Of a stretch of DNA of 64,000 bases, positions 63,611-64,000 are shown piece by piece (the first letter of the stretch is position 1; every line of letters begins with the position of its first letter). The stretch spans positions 5,115,011 through 5,179,010 of the forward strand of contig JACYXH010000479.1 of NCBI GenBank assembly GCA_026745465.1. The letters are read 5' to 3'. Source of the DNA: Lota lota. Lineage: Eukaryota; Chordata; Actinopteri; Gadiformes; Lotidae. The notes beneath the pieces were generated by a model. That model saw only the letters and a program-made list of their open reading frames with translations, was not told where the DNA came from and did not search any database. A program made the position numbers and the translations under genes.

Positions 63611-64000
63611 TTGTCACTCAGATTATTTTCTCTCTCCCTGCTGTCACCCGGTGGTGTTTCAGCGTGGGTACTGAGCTCAGGAGTGACCGGTTACTATTGC
63701 TTTGATTACGGTTCGTAACCGGCGTTTTAATATCCTGTCATCTAATATTGAACATTGCACAACATCGTCCCTCTTTTTGAGCGGATGTATGAAGGGCCTT
63801 GTTGCTTGTTGCTATTGGTAGCTTGGTTCTTCTGCCTAGTTCCGCCCCTATGGTAGCAGATGTAGGAGATGCCTTGTTGCTCTGCATTCCTCCTTTTTCA
63901 TGTTTCAATTAAATACGGGTTGAGTCAGAGTTACAGACTCACTCTATTGTCTTGATCATCGCTTTGCGTGTTCTTAAGAGAATTTAGGGTTTCTTATTTA

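Larger units (their letters stand above)
58260..63950 (+). mobile_element. DIRS-like tyrosine-recombinase retrotransposon, decayed
   Basis: The order of parts is a TATA-bearing leader (TATATAAC at 58358-58365 and 58372-58379), a gag-like frame, reverse transcriptase with YLDD, RNase H and a tyrosine recombinase, with no integrase or protease. That combination defines the DIRS group. Numerous stops and frameshifts break it. An unrelated solo LTR interrupts the leader. The exact ends were not fixed: no split or inverted terminal repeats were verified, and the right end may lie beyond the window. Confidence 0.8.

Overview
The window is vertebrate, almost certainly teleost fish, nuclear DNA. The support is spliced genes with GT-AG introns, a tetraspanin of the fish tspan36 type, a tandem mpeg1 (perforin-2) cluster, a typical fish transposon mix (Tc1, DIRS-like, L2-like LINE, LTR elements, short inverted-repeat elements) and very many CA/GT, GA and poly-C/G tracts. 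No species can be named from the sequence alone.

Layout. 1-10.6 kb is a recent tandem duplication (unit about 5.7-5.8 kb) of mpeg1 on the minus strand. Copy 1 is cut by the window edge. Copy 2 (3866-6125) is complete, with two coding exons and 682 residues. Copy 3 (9559-10561) is a pseudogene with a deletion of about 604 bp and a stop codon. 10.6-22 kb is repeat-rich accessory DNA. It holds a second, older segmental duplication (11.6-13.9 kb against 18.8-20.3 kb), an orphan 5' half of mpeg1 exon 1 (18283-18448), a THAP-domain fragment and two kinds of LINE fragment. A solo LTR with perfect target-site duplication (22475-22941) sits just upstream of the next gene.

23.6-30.5 kb is an intact seven-coding-exon tetraspanin on the plus strand (244 residues, tspan36-like). 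38.8-47.9 kb is mapk4 (ERK4) on the plus strand. Seven coding exons are recognised, including the full kinase domain with the atypical SEG activation loop. The last large exon has an apparent one-base frameshift next to three 33-residue repeats, and the final small exon was not found. 30.5-38.8 kb and 47.9-51 kb are non-coding and rich in simple repeats.

51.1-52.7 kb is a nearly intact Tc1 element with two lesions. 53.6-58.2 kb is a large element-like structure with long imperfect inverted arms. 58.26 kb to the window end is a decayed DIRS-like tyrosine-recombinase retrotransposon. It carries a nested solo LTR of the same family as the one upstream of mpeg1 copies 1 and 2.

The host genes are not an operon and no shared pathway is evident. 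mpeg1 is a phagocyte pore-forming immune effector, tspan36 a four-pass membrane organiser, and mapk4 an atypical MAP kinase. The main biological interest is the expansion and decay of the mpeg1 cluster amid transposons that landed in or near host promoters.
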